DNA from: CAG-882 sp050874385
GTDB taxonomy: Bacteria > Bacillota > Clostridia > Lachnospirales > Lachnospiraceae
Length of the DNA stretch: 64,000 nucleotides
Direction: 5' to 3'
Assembly (NCBI GenBank): GCA_050874385.1
Contig: JBNMKO010000007.1
Span: forward strand, 1-64,000
The translations under genes and the position numbers were made by a program. The first letter of the stretch is position 1. Every line of letters starts with the position of its first letter. Under the pieces are notes generated by a model that saw only the letters and a list, made by a program, of their open reading frames with translations, did not search any database and had not been told where the DNA came from. Below, in pieces: positions 26,093 through 35,724 of this stretch.

Positions 26093-27859
26093 ATGAAGAA
26101 ATTTTTTTCAAAACATGGACTTAGAATACTGTTTACGATATTAGTGGTATATGGCCTGTTTACATCATTGATTTTATATAAGATTACCATAAAAAAGGAA
26201 CCGGTAAAGAACATGGTAATGATTCCTACAAGACAGGTTGTACTTGGTGAACAGATAAAAGACCTTGAGATTAAGGAAATACCCGATAAGAGTAGAATTG
26301 AACTGCTTGACACAGACTATGAGAGTATTTTAGATATGTATGGTATGCCATCACTTACAAGAATGGACACTGCCGATGCAGAAGAGCTTGTTGACAATCT
26401 TCTGATAATGAAAAGAGTGCGAAATCTTGGTTATGAGGAGAGTGATTTTCTTACACCAGAGAAGTCATACAAGCTTATTTATACGGATGTCGCAGATTAC
26501 ATGGATAACCGCGATTACAGCAACTATTATGAGTTTGATGGGAGCAAGATATCTGAGCTTAACAATTTTATGAAAAACAAGAAAAATGCATATATTAAGC
26601 TCACATCATTGTCGATGGATTGGGATGAGACACTTATTCCTGTATCAAATGTGACGATTGATGCGGCGGGTGTCGTATTTACGATGACGAAGGAGCTTGA
26701 CAAGGCTGTTCATATTGTGGAGCTTGAGAATGTTGCACTGAAAAACTTTACGCTTGAACAGGAAAATATGTATAATTGGGGAATATTTGTTGTGCGTTCA
26801 ACAGGTATTTCTATTGAGGATACAGTTCTTAACAATGCAAAATACAAGGCACTTGTTGTGCTTGGCCAGAACAAATACCTTGATATAAGCAGATGTTCAA
26901 TTGACAACAGTGGAAATGGAAGTGTTATTCTAAACGGTGACATATCAAGAGTTATATTTGAGGATAACACAATAACCAACACGCAGGGAACACCGAACTT
27001 CTCGGCTGCTGTGGTTATAACAAGCATACCAATTCCCGATTATGATACGGCATATAACCCTTATGTCGAGGAGCCAATCTGTGATAGGTACGACTCACCT
27101 CACGATATGGTTCTTTTGAGCAATTATATTTACAAGAGCAATTCATCAGGATTTTATTCAGATGGTTCATATTGCAACTACTTTATAGACAATACACTTT
27201 ACCTGAATGATAAGGAGGGTATGTGCCTTGATGCAGGTTCATTCGGCAACTATGTGTCAGGAAATACCATAAAACAGAATGGTGGAAGAAGAAGACAGAC
27301 ACTTGCTGACCTTGAAAATGATTTCGTTCAGGATTTTGGAACACTCTCGGATGGCAGTTCCCCTGCAAAGCTTCCGGGATTGTCGATTGATAATTCAGCG
27401 TATAATATTGTAATGAACAACTATATATGCGATAATTATGGAAGTGGTGTTAAGATGGTGCGTGTCGGTGTGAGAAATATCATCTCCGATAATATAATTG
27501 CCAACAATAACCGCGGACAGAGCGAGCAGTTCCACTTCTTTGGAGTTGAGTTAGGTTACGCTGCAAAGCCGGACTATGAGACGGTAATGCTTGACTTTGC
27601 TGCATGTTATGAGAATATAATCTGCAGAAATATTATAACAGGTGAGCATTATGCCGGAATATTTATTGCAGAGGAGTGCTACATCAATGATTTTTACGAC
27701 AATGTGATTATGGATGCAGTGTTCTGGTCGATGGAGAGCCTGTCGGAAAGGTTCAATGCTACATCAAATAATATGTCAGATATAAGCAGCAGAGGTATCG
27801 ACTTGTCGAATACCAATAATGGAGTTATGGTATACCCTGCTGAATATATACAAGAATAA
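26093..27859 (+). CDS. Membrane-anchored right-handed parallel beta-helix protein
   Basis: 588 residues. A short basic N-terminus and one membrane helix (about 9-30) place the rest outside the cell. From about 190 on, the sequence is a run of short strands and turns with recurring N and G (NVTIDAAGVVFTM, NVALKNFTLEQENMYNWG, SIDNSGNGSVILNGDIS, NYICDNYGSGVKM, NIIADNIIANNNR-like segments), as in NosD/pectate-lyase-type beta-helices. Such folds bind or cleave acidic polysaccharides, or epimerise their sugars. No catalytic residues could be assigned. It lies between the polyprenyl-phosphate glycosyltransferase and the GH43-like gene, so a polymer-modifying role is likely but unproven. Confidence 0.75.
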   Translation: MKKFFSKHGLRILFTILVVYGLFTSLILYKITIKKEPVKNMVMIPTRQVVLGEQIKDLEIKEIPDKSRIELLDTDYESILDMYGMPSLTRMDTADAEELVDNLLIMKRVRNLGYEESDFLTPEKSYKLIYTDVADYMDNRDYSNYYEFDGSKISELNNFMKNKKNAYIKLTSLSMDWDETLIPVSNVTIDAAGVVFTMTKELDKAVHIVELENVALKNFTLEQENMYNWGIFVVRSTGISIEDTVLNNAKYKALVVLGQNKYLDISRCSIDNSGNGSVILNGDISRVIFEDNTITNTQGTPNFSAAVVITSIPIPDYDTAYNPYVEEPICDRYDSPHDMVLLSNYIYKSNSSGFYSDGSYCNYFIDNTLYLNDKEGMCLDAGSFGNYVSGNTIKQNGGRRRQTLADLENDFVQDFGTLSDGSSPAKLPGLSIDNSAYNIVMNNYICDNYGSGVKMVRVGVRNIISDNIIANNNRGQSEQFHFFGVELGYAAKPDYETVMLDFAACYENIICRNIITGEHYAGIFIAEECYINDFYDNVIMDAVFWSMESLSERFNATSNNMSDISSRGIDLSNTNNGVMVYPAEYIQE

Positions 27860-27886
27860 CAAATGGAGGAATAGGAGGAGATAGGA

Positions 27887-29995
27887 ATGTTCAAAAACAA
27901 ATTTAGCAGTAAATTTAGACGCTTTATGCGGGCTGGATTAACAACAGCTGCTGTAGCTACAATGGTAGTATCAGGTACAATTACTGCTCAGGCTCAGGAG
28001 GAGCAGTATCCGGATGAACTTTTGCTGGGAATATTTTTTAACAGTGAGGAGGATATGACGGATACATTGTATGTTTCCTTTGATGGTATGACATTTAAAA
28101 AAATAGGCGAGGCATACACTGACCATGCACCGAATGACTTAGCTGATTATTGGTGTACGGAGAGCCCACATCTTTCACCAAGGGCAGACAGAGTTGGAGA
28201 GGATACATGGTATGTAGGCTGTGTACATGATCCTGGTCTTATATACAAGGACGGATATTTTTGGACTGTAACAGGCTATGATCAGAAGATTAACGGAGAA
28301 CAGAGATTTACTCCAATGCTTGGATATTCCAAGGACCTTGTAAATTGGAGTTTCCCTAATAGTGGAAGTGCTGAGAATATTAAGCCTGTAGGCAAATTGC
28401 CTTTTGCAGCTGATGGAACAAGAACAAATACAGAGTTCGATTCAGGAAGTCCGGATATAATGCTTGATGATGATGGAACCGTATGGATGGTTGTAACCAT
28501 GGGTTACTATGCACAGTGGCATGGAGAGCACGCTACACTTGATAAGGAGAGCTGTTATCTTGTAAAAGTTGATGGACTTACTCCTGGTTGTGATGTTCCT
28601 GATACAAGAGACAATAAGGGTAAATCACCTATTGTAACATACAGTGATGCGGTACCGATTAATCTTCCAGATGACTGTGACAACAGAATTGATGGTTCTC
28701 TCTATAAGGAAAATGGGAAATATTACCTTGCTATAAAGAGAGAAGGTGTAACTTGTGAAATCTGGAGTATAGATGAGCTCAGTCTTGAGAGCGTACAAAA
28801 TCCGGATAATTGGACACTCGTTAACAGCGACGTTGTAACTAACTATGAGGGACCATGTATGACAAAGTATAATGGTGTATATTACTATTATACAGATAAG
28901 CTTGGTCTTGTAGATGGAGTTACAGGTATTAATGTTGCGCGTTCAGAAGGATTATCGGATCCTTGGACAGAAAATCAGCCGATTGTAGCCATTGATGTGA
29001 ATGGTAATTCAATTCCTACCAGACATGGTTCAGTGAGGACAATTACAGATAAAAATGCAATCAAACTTATTATGGAGCGTTATAAGGCAGCAGGATGGAC
29101 ATACGACACCAATGTTGACAAGCCGGCAGCCCTTGAGCTTGATGGATGGTTTTATGGAAATGGAAACAAGTATTACTATGAAGATGGTGTACTTGCAAAG
29201 GATAAGCAGGTGGCAATTCTTGAGGATGGAGAATACTACTGGTATTGGTTTGATGCTGATGGAACAATGGCAAAGAGCAAGGATGTATATGTTCCTGAAA
29301 GCAATGAGAATCGTGAGAATGGAAAATGGGTTCGTTATGACGAGAAGGGACATATGATAAAAGGGGAGGACCATCGTGCGATAGAAGGAGCTCCTGAAGA
29401 TGCTGAGTGGGGTTGGTGGTATTTTGACCCTATTACAGGTGAGATGGAAAAGGGGTTTGTTGAAGTCCCTAAGGAAGATGGAACAACCAAGCTTGCTTAC
29501 TATGACCAGACAACGGGTCTTCTTGTCCTTGGAGATACAATAATTGACGGAGAGCTGTATACATCAGACAAGAACACAGGTGAGGCTATGGAAGGATGGC
29601 TGTTCTCAGAGGATGGAAGTACCAAGTATTGGTATGAGAAGGGAATAAGACAGGGGTACAAGCCTTACGATGCTACATACAGAGGAAAAGAGATATATGA
29701 CAAACTTACGGATGCATGGTACTGGCTGGACAATGTTCAGCAAGGTGCAATCGCAGCAGGCAAGGATGTATATCAGGAATCTTATGCAGGAAAGTATGCT
29801 GACAGAGAGGATGGAACAGGAAAATGGGTTCGTTATGACCCTTGGGGAAAGATGCTTAAAGGATGGCAGGTAGACAATGGAAATTCATGGTATTTTGACC
29901 CTGTAACCGGAGCTATGGCGAAGGGAGAAGATACTATTAACGGTGAGCACTGGTATTTTGATCCTGATACGGGAATTGGAACAAGACTTGAATAG
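27887..29995 (+). CDS. Secreted GH43-like glycosidase with C-terminal wall-binding repeats
   Basis: 702 residues with a signal peptide (cleavage near AQA-QEE). Residues about 45-400 look like a five-bladed GH43-type domain: the likely general base Asp in VHDPGLIY (D115), the middle Asp in GSPDIML (D190), and the acid Glu in YEGPCMT (E321). GH43 enzymes act on arabinofuranosides, xylosides and, in some subfamilies, galactofuranosides. From about 410 to the end are wall-binding repeats, the last block closely matching the end of the glucosaminidase at 22,684. A role in trimming furanose side groups of the locus polymer is inferred. ATG 27887 follows GGAGGAGATAGGA. Confidence 0.85.
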   Translation: MFKNKFSSKFRRFMRAGLTTAAVATMVVSGTITAQAQEEQYPDELLLGIFFNSEEDMTDTLYVSFDGMTFKKIGEAYTDHAPNDLADYWCTESPHLSPRADRVGEDTWYVGCVHDPGLIYKDGYFWTVTGYDQKINGEQRFTPMLGYSKDLVNWSFPNSGSAENIKPVGKLPFAADGTRTNTEFDSGSPDIMLDDDGTVWMVVTMGYYAQWHGEHATLDKESCYLVKVDGLTPGCDVPDTRDNKGKSPIVTYSDAVPINLPDDCDNRIDGSLYKENGKYYLAIKREGVTCEIWSIDELSLESVQNPDNWTLVNSDVVTNYEGPCMTKYNGVYYYYTDKLGLVDGVTGINVARSEGLSDPWTENQPIVAIDVNGNSIPTRHGSVRTITDKNAIKLIMERYKAAGWTYDTNVDKPAALELDGWFYGNGNKYYYEDGVLAKDKQVAILEDGEYYWYWFDADGTMAKSKDVYVPESNENRENGKWVRYDEKGHMIKGEDHRAIEGAPEDAEWGWWYFDPITGEMEKGFVEVPKEDGTTKLAYYDQTTGLLVLGDTIIDGELYTSDKNTGEAMEGWLFSEDGSTKYWYEKGIRQGYKPYDATYRGKEIYDKLTDAWYWLDNVQQGAIAAGKDVYQESYAGKYADREDGTGKWVRYDPWGKMLKGWQVDNGNSWYFDPVTGAMAKGEDTINGEHWYFDPDTGIGTRLE

Positions 29996-30030
29996 TATGT
30001 AATTCACCGTACTAATAGTATTTATAATGA

Positions 30031-30088
30031 AAGAAGTAAAATCTAAGTTTAGCAGAAAACTTATGATTTTACTTCTTTTTATTTTTAT
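30031..30088 (+). terminator. Strong Rho-independent terminator closing the galactan-type operon
   Basis: AAGAAGTAAAATC (30031-30043) pairs perfectly with GATTTTACTTCTT (30065-30077), with an inner AAGTTT/AAACTT pairing and a T-rich tail to about 30088. It sits between the GH43-like gene and the converging acyltransferase gene. Confidence 0.85.
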
Positions 30089-30123
30089 AATGTTATGCTA
30101 AAAATTGTTTTGTAAAAAGACAA

Positions 30124-31140
30124 TTAGTTATTGTTTTTTAATTGTGCAATAAGCTTTTTACCAAGAGTCATAAGCATGACTACAATAAAGGAAACTGATA
30201 GAACAATTGCAGGACGTGCAATGTAAGCAAAGCCATAACCTCTGCTTGCCCAGAATGATAGTGCTATCCAATCAAGGAAAGATACACATAAGATGGTGAG
30301 GGTATGCTTTCCCATTGCACTTAGTACAACAGCTACGGGGCGGCAGCTTTCAAGTGCCTGCGAAAATGTGAAGACAGATATACAGCCGCACACTGCAGTA
30401 AGGATACATGGTATGAATTCTGCATAAGCTCTTCCGCCAAGGTCTATTGCTATGCCCTTTTCCCAGCAGAATATCCAGAAACAGAAGCATATAACGGTAA
30501 TAATTGCCTGATGTTTTTCAAATAATGGATATATCTTCTTGAACGCATATCCTATGTAGATAAATAATACAGCTACAAAACATATATCCCATGATTGAGG
30601 AAGATAGGTCTGTTTAAGTGCCAATGTCTTGCCTATAAGAGAAAGCGCAAGAAAAACAGTTCCGTTGTACTTGCTTGGGAATACCAAAAATACAAGGTTG
30701 TACAAGGTTTTAGTCCAAAACAACGCTACAAGGAACCATATCATTCCAACGCATGAGTGGCCATATATATCAAATGCGGATGACCACAACATCTGTTCAA
30801 TGCGAAGATGGATGCTTGCGGCTGCGCTTTCATTATAAATTAAAAACGACAACAGACCATTCAATGTCTGTATTGCAACAGCTGGAAGCAGTATTCTTAA
30901 AAAGTCCTTTTTGAGTGATTTGAAAAAATCCTTCCAATTTGTTGCAGGGTGGGAGGTAAATCCTGTTGCTATAAAAAATAGTGGCATGTGAAATGAGTAA
31001 ATGAAGTTGCGGAGCATTCCTCCGGGAGCCGTATGGCCTTCAATCATGGCAAATATGGCGATAGCCTTGGCAATATCAAGCCATACAAGTCTTTTTTTCG
31101 TGGTGCCGGATGCAGTGCCGGCGGCAGGTGTATTACACAT
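30124..31140 (-). CDS. Membrane acyltransferase (acyltransferase 3 family)
   Basis: 338 residues and about ten membrane helices. The N-terminal R-L-V-W-L-D-I-A-K-A-I-A-I-F motif with the following EGHTAPGG, and the FIYSFHMPLFFIATGF segment, mark the acyltransferase 3 family. The family transfers acetyl or other acyl groups to surface sugars across the membrane. The start is ATG 31140, with GAGAGGA about 8 bases upstream, rather than the in-frame ATG 31155 inside that site. It likely decorates one of the glycans made by its neighbours (inference). Confidence 0.87.
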   Translation of the reverse strand: MCNTPAAGTASGTTKKRLVWLDIAKAIAIFAMIEGHTAPGGMLRNFIYSFHMPLFFIATGFTSHPATNWKDFFKSLKKDFLRILLPAVAIQTLNGLLSFLIYNESAAASIHLRIEQMLWSSAFDIYGHSCVGMIWFLVALFWTKTLYNLVFLVFPSKYNGTVFLALSLIGKTLALKQTYLPQSWDICFVAVLFIYIGYAFKKIYPLFEKHQAIITVICFCFWIFCWEKGIAIDLGGRAYAEFIPCILTAVCGCISVFTFSQALESCRPVAVVLSAMGKHTLTILCVSFLDWIALSFWASRGYGFAYIARPAIVLSVSFIVVMLMTLGKKLIAQLKNNN

Positions 31141-31171
31141 AATATATCCTCTCATAAATCAATTTTCTATT

Positions 31172-31200
31172 ATTTTAACATAGTATATAATTGAACTCAA
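31172..31200 (-). promoter_or_regulatory. Promoter of the acyltransferase gene
   Basis: On the minus strand TTGAGT (31200-31195) and TAAAAT (31177-31172) are 17 bases apart. Immediately outside lies a palindrome AAAGAAAAG / CTTTTCTTT (31202-31210, 31215-31223), midway between this promoter and the divergent YfhO-like gene, a possible shared operator. Confidence 0.5.
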
Positions 31201-31278
31201 TAAAGAAAAGTAAGCTTTTCTTTTTGGCTTTAATGTAATATACTAATTGTAATTATTATATACCAAGTGGAGGTTTAA

Positions 31279-33717
31279 ATGGAAATTGGAAGAAAAAATA
31301 GAAGCGGAACGGGAATACCGTACTGGTTATGTGCATTTATAGTAAGTCTTTTGACTGCGACAGCAGCGATATTGCCCATTATTATAAAAAATAATGGTTA
31401 TATGGCAATGTCACACGATTTTTCGGCAGAAGAAATATCATATAATATATTAATGAACAAGGCGATAAAATCAGGAAATATTTTGTGGAACTGGGGCATC
31501 GACATAGGAAGCAATTTTATTGAGACATTCAGTTTCTACAGTCTGGGAAGTCCATTTCTCTGGATTACACTGTTGTTTCCGGCATCAATGGTGCCTAAGC
31601 TTTTAGGGCCTGTCATCATACTTAAATTTGCTGTGGCGGGAATGATTTCGTCAGTATATTTTAATAGACATTTAAAAAGTAAAAATCTTGTCATATTGGC
31701 ATCGGTGTTGTATGCATTTTCAGGTTTTCAGTGCACCAGTGTTGTGTTCTATCACTTTCAGGATCCTGTCGCGTTCTTTCCACTTCTGTTAATCGGAGTG
31801 GAGAAGCTTATCGAGGATAAAAAACATGGCTGGCTGGCGTTTGGCGTTGTGGTGAATGCGCTGTGCAACTATGTGTTTTTCTATGCTGAGGTAATATTTG
31901 TAGTTATATTCTATGTGGTGAAGTATCTTGCACCGCAGATAGCACAGATATGGGAACAGAGAAAAAATGTAAGTGTAAATACAGGAAGTAATCCGGCAGC
32001 AGGGAAAAAGACATCGTATAATATTTGGAATATTGTCCAGCCTGTTCTTATGTGTATGCTTGAGGGTGTGATTGGCGTTGCCATGGCAGGAATACTTTTA
32101 CTTCCGTCGGTTAACGGAACGATGAGCAACAGCAGAATATCACAGCATATATCAGTGACAGACTGGTTCACAATGTCGACTAAAAACTGGCTTATGCTTA
32201 TCAAGGCGTTATTCCTTCCGGGAGAGACAATGAATGCACTGGTAAGCGTACAATATTCGGACTGGATGACCAATGCGGCATATCTTCCGCTTTTTGGTGC
32301 GTTGTTTGTCATTGCCTATGTGATATCTAAGAAAGACTGGCTGTCTAATATTCTCAAGGTGGGATTTGTCTGTGCAGTCATCCCGGTATTGAACAGTGTT
32401 TTTTCTTTCCTTTCAGTTGAGTCATACCGTAGATGGTATTTTATGTTGATATTATTTATGGCGCTTGCGACAGCGAAAGTTATCGAGAACCGCAAAGAGT
32501 ATAAGATAAAGAAAGCAGCAATTGTGTCAGGAGTACTTCTTTTGTGTTTCATTGTCATGGTAGTCGCAATGAATAGGGAGGATGGGGTGATAGGAATATA
32601 CAAGAAGTATTTGTTTGTCACGTCATTTCTGCTTGGAGTATGTGGTCCTGTGTTTGTCATTGCACTGCCTTATTTTATGAAAAAACGGTCAGCCACCATG
32701 CAAAGGGTATATATTGCGGTGGCAGTCGTTGTATCAGCGATGACACTTGGAGTGACTGTGAGGGAGTATCAGCAGGCAACGGACAACACAAATCAGGATT
32801 TTAAGACTTATGGGGCATCTTATGGTGAGAATGTATATGCGTATCTCACGGAGATACCAAATGAGCTTGATGTGGACATCCTTCCGTACAGGTATTATTT
32901 TGATGAGGGCATAGGTCATACATATTATAATCTTGCGATGACAAATCAGCTTCCATCAATTAATTCTTTCTGCAGTACGGTACATTCCTCCATAGGGGAG
33001 TACTATGATGCAATAGGGCTAGGAAGAGCTACATGGACAAATGCAGGTCCGGATGGTATAAGAGAGCTTCTTGGGGCAAGGTATGTGATATCATATATTG
33101 ACCAGCCAAACTATACTTATGTGCGTGATTACACCACAAGCACAGGTCAGACGTTGAAGCTATATGAGAATGAAAATGCACTTCCGCTAGGTTTCACATA
33201 TAATATGTACATTACAAGAAGCACATTTGACAGTGGGGACGACAGGCTTAAACCTGCGATTATGCTCAAAGCGCTTGTCATTGAGGATGAAGATGAGGGG
33301 ATTGTAAGTAATTATCTGAAAAAATACGATCCTTTTGAGGATGGAGGAATAGTATATGAGGATGTGCAGGAATATGCTAAGGAACATAAAGCCGAGTGTT
33401 CAGAGAGATTTAATTATGGTAAGAATTACTTTGAGTCAACCATAACAGCAGATGGTGATAAGTATGCATTCTTTGCCGTCCCTTATGACAAGTCATGGAA
33501 GGCGACTGTAAATGGCAGTGAAACCCAGATACTAAATATCAATGGTCTTATGGCTGTCAAGGTAAGTCAGGGCATGAATAATATAAGATTTGACTATGAA
33601 TACAAGCCACTTAAGTACGGAATTGTGTTAAGTATTGTAGGAGTGCTTGGTTGGGCCGCCTATGTGGTTGTTATGAAAAAGCGCAATAGAGACAGTAATA
33701 ATATTACAAATCTGTGA
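31279..33717 (+). CDS. YfhO-family membrane glycosyltransferase (GT-C fold)
   Basis: 812 residues. About 12-13 membrane helices fill the first 500 residues, with a large first outer loop (MSHDFSAEE to WNWGIDIGSN). The helices are followed by an extracytoplasmic C-terminal domain containing FFAVPYDKSWKATVNG, a segment characteristic of YfhO proteins, and a last helix. In Bacillus, YfhO works with a CsbB-type polyprenyl-phosphate glycosyltransferase to add sugars to wall polymers. A CsbB-like gene is present at 25,124, making them candidate partners. It is divergent from the acyltransferase gene and convergent with the second GlfT2-like gene. AGTGGAGG precedes the ATG. Confidence 0.88.
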   Translation: MEIGRKNRSGTGIPYWLCAFIVSLLTATAAILPIIIKNNGYMAMSHDFSAEEISYNILMNKAIKSGNILWNWGIDIGSNFIETFSFYSLGSPFLWITLLFPASMVPKLLGPVIILKFAVAGMISSVYFNRHLKSKNLVILASVLYAFSGFQCTSVVFYHFQDPVAFFPLLLIGVEKLIEDKKHGWLAFGVVVNALCNYVFFYAEVIFVVIFYVVKYLAPQIAQIWEQRKNVSVNTGSNPAAGKKTSYNIWNIVQPVLMCMLEGVIGVAMAGILLLPSVNGTMSNSRISQHISVTDWFTMSTKNWLMLIKALFLPGETMNALVSVQYSDWMTNAAYLPLFGALFVIAYVISKKDWLSNILKVGFVCAVIPVLNSVFSFLSVESYRRWYFMLILFMALATAKVIENRKEYKIKKAAIVSGVLLLCFIVMVVAMNREDGVIGIYKKYLFVTSFLLGVCGPVFVIALPYFMKKRSATMQRVYIAVAVVVSAMTLGVTVREYQQATDNTNQDFKTYGASYGENVYAYLTEIPNELDVDILPYRYYFDEGIGHTYYNLAMTNQLPSINSFCSTVHSSIGEYYDAIGLGRATWTNAGPDGIRELLGARYVISYIDQPNYTYVRDYTTSTGQTLKLYENENALPLGFTYNMYITRSTFDSGDDRLKPAIMLKALVIEDEDEGIVSNYLKKYDPFEDGGIVYEDVQEYAKEHKAECSERFNYGKNYFESTITADGDKYAFFAVPYDKSWKATVNGSETQILNINGLMAVKVSQGMNNIRFDYEYKPLKYGIVLSIVGVLGWAAYVVVMKKRNRDSNNITNL

Positions 33718-33770
33718 TAGTGTATAAAGTATGTAAATTTTATTTGTATGTGAACATTTACAAGATATCT

Positions 33771-33797
33771 AAAGCTGTGGGCTTTGCTCACAGCTTT
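33771..33797. terminator. Terminator hairpin between convergent genes
   Basis: AAAGCTGTG (33771-33779) and CACAGCTTT (33789-33797) form a 9-base stem followed by TAAATATTTTT on the plus strand. The hairpin covers the stop codon of the minus-strand glycosyltransferase gene. Confidence 0.6.
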
Positions 33798-35656
33798 AAA
33801 TATTTTTCCCAAAATTCTTGAGAGGTAATGTATGGAATTTTGTTGCTCCAACCCGCAGTATCCTTTTTAAAGTTCTTTAGGATATGAAAAGATGCTCGAA
33901 GATAACGTCCTATGCCGGAAAAAAAACGTCTGTAGCTTCTTGTGACAATATAGCCCTTTTTTAGGGATGGGCTGTAAACGTATACGCGGCGCGCAAAGTA
34001 TGGCAGCCATGGTGTGTCCGCATTGCATATTTTAGTGCCGCCTAACGGAGGAAGGATATGACACAAAATACAGAGGAGATATTTAAGAAGGGTGGTCTTG
34101 ACTGATGGAATTGCCTTGTTATCTGCGCTATCCAAATTGGCGGCGGCTTTTTTTAGTAGCCGCTCGATATCCACAGCATTAATCCCTGCCTCCTCCGGCG
34201 ATATAAATTGATAGTTGAGACTGCCAAGGGAGGCATGTTTTTTTGTAGGGTCGGTCTGCATAAGATAGTCGGGGCCTTTGTGAAAGTCCTCATATCCCAT
34301 AAGCCTTGCATCCGATACATTGTAGCGGTAGCGCACAAGCTCGCCTACACTTAAAAAGCTTATGTGAAGAAGCGTGTGGAGCGCATCGATATTGCGCTTT
34401 TTATCCGCAGCCTGAAATATAAGGGCATTGCGGATATCATAGTACTCAATGCTTGCAGCGCCCTTAGACACAGCGGGCGGATGCCACACGCAAATTCCGT
34501 TTAGAAGTATAGGGGATATGTCTGTGCGCGTGCCATACTCTACATCGTCATAGTGGAGAAACATGGGAAGCGGCAGATTGTCCGGACGGATGTGGGTAGT
34601 TGGAATACAGCAGTACCACCATCCTGAGTAGGCTGCATTTTCCATATATTCGTTGGCGCTCACAAGGTCGGCGGTTCTAAGGTCAAAAAACTTGTGATAG
34701 AAGGTGTAAGCATAGGAATCTATGCGCGCACCTTTTTCAATCTGGAGATATTTTCTGTCAAGGTCGAGCATGGATGCGCCAAGCATGTTTGACTGAAATT
34801 CTTCTTTTAGGTATGCCAAAAGTAAATATGTGCGCTCGATTACTGCTGTGTCAAGTATGATATCATCATCCATTAGGAGAAGATGCGTAAAATGCCGCTC
34901 TTTTTCATCTATGACTGCCTCCAACATGGTTCGTGTAAAGCCGCCCGCACCACCGGTGTTTTTGTTGGAAAATATGTGTATACTGTCAGAAACATGCGTA
35001 CTTGTAAACTGAAAGAAATCCGGTGTTATCGTTCCGGCATTGTCAGAAATATACACATCCAGTTTTCCATACATCGGACTGTCAGGATTTGATATGATAT
35101 CCGATATAATAGCATTTATATTGCGTAAAAGAAATTTTTCGCGTTTGTAGGTACAGATGCCAAGTGCGATATCAGGCTCATTGACAGGAATTGAGTCAGT
35201 CTCATACCATCCGTCAATAAGTTTGTCAATATCCCAACCACTGATGTCAAAAGGAAATGTCATTTCTGCGTACAATATACCATCAAGTGGCATTTTATCA
35301 GGTGAAGTATCAGGAAAATTGATGTAGTAAATGTCCCCTGTGTGGGTGATATTTACCGGAATTTCCTGTCTTGTGACACGGACATAAGCGGACATGTCGA
35401 CCGGAGTTTGCACATCGGCAAATCTGTTGCATCCATCAAGCGTGATTCCCACACTGTTAAAACAACGGATGGATATGTCGTGCTGTGTGCGGATGCACAT
35501 GGTAAGGTTATCTATTGAGGTGTAATGATGCCATTTGCCGATGGAGAAGGCATTAAAATATGTTTCAAGTGACAGTAAATTGCCATTACGACGAAAGTAC
35601 ATCTGTTCTATATCACATATATCTTTAGAAGGAAAAAGCAAGGGTTGAATTTTCAT
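33788..35656 (-). CDS. Second GlfT2-like galactofuranosyltransferase
   Basis: 622 residues and collinear with the enzyme at 20,848: N-terminal beta-rich domain with LETYFNAFSIGKWHHYT matching LDTYFNGISIDKWKKYT there, ALGICTYKRE, KNTGGAGGFTRT, metal site D-D-D at 263-265, GWWYCC at 345-350, acceptor D-D in HYDDVEYGTR at 370-371, and a His in CVWHPP (H392). It ends FWEKYLKL like the paralogue. Two such enzymes could add different linkages, as GlfT1 and GlfT2 do in mycobacteria, or serve two polymers. It is the only minus-strand gene after 31,140, transcribed alone from its own promoter. Its base composition looks richer in G+C than the genes around it. Confidence 0.9.
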   Translation of the reverse strand: MKIQPLLFPSKDICDIEQMYFRRNGNLLSLETYFNAFSIGKWHHYTSIDNLTMCIRTQHDISIRCFNSVGITLDGCNRFADVQTPVDMSAYVRVTRQEIPVNITHTGDIYYINFPDTSPDKMPLDGILYAEMTFPFDISGWDIDKLIDGWYETDSIPVNEPDIALGICTYKREKFLLRNINAIISDIISNPDSPMYGKLDVYISDNAGTITPDFFQFTSTHVSDSIHIFSNKNTGGAGGFTRTMLEAVIDEKERHFTHLLLMDDDIILDTAVIERTYLLLAYLKEEFQSNMLGASMLDLDRKYLQIEKGARIDSYAYTFYHKFFDLRTADLVSANEYMENAAYSGWWYCCIPTTHIRPDNLPLPMFLHYDDVEYGTRTDISPILLNGICVWHPPAVSKGAASIEYYDIRNALIFQAADKKRNIDALHTLLHISFLSVGELVRYRYNVSDARLMGYEDFHKGPDYLMQTDPTKKHASLGSLNYQFISPEEAGINAVDIERLLKKAAANLDSADNKAIPSVKTTLLKYLLCILCHILPPLGGTKICNADTPWLPYFARRVYVYSPSLKKGYIVTRSYRRFFSGIGRYLRASFHILKNFKKDTAGWSNKIPYITSQEFWEKYLKL

Positions 35657-35679
35657 AAAGAAAGTCCTTTCAATATTGT

Positions 35680-35708
35680 ATTATATTATTGTAAGAGAAG
35701 ATGTGTAA
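35680..35708 (-). promoter_or_regulatory. Promoter of the second GlfT2-like gene
   Basis: On the minus strand TTACAC (35708-35703) and TATAAT (35685-35680) are 17 bases apart, just before AAAGGAC and ATG 35656. Confidence 0.55.
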
Positions 35709-35724
35709 CAACGCAACTAAATGT

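Noticed and set aside
33788..35656. Inverted glycosyltransferase gene as a sign of an insertion element
   Set aside because: No transposase, terminal inverted repeats or target duplication was seen at either side.
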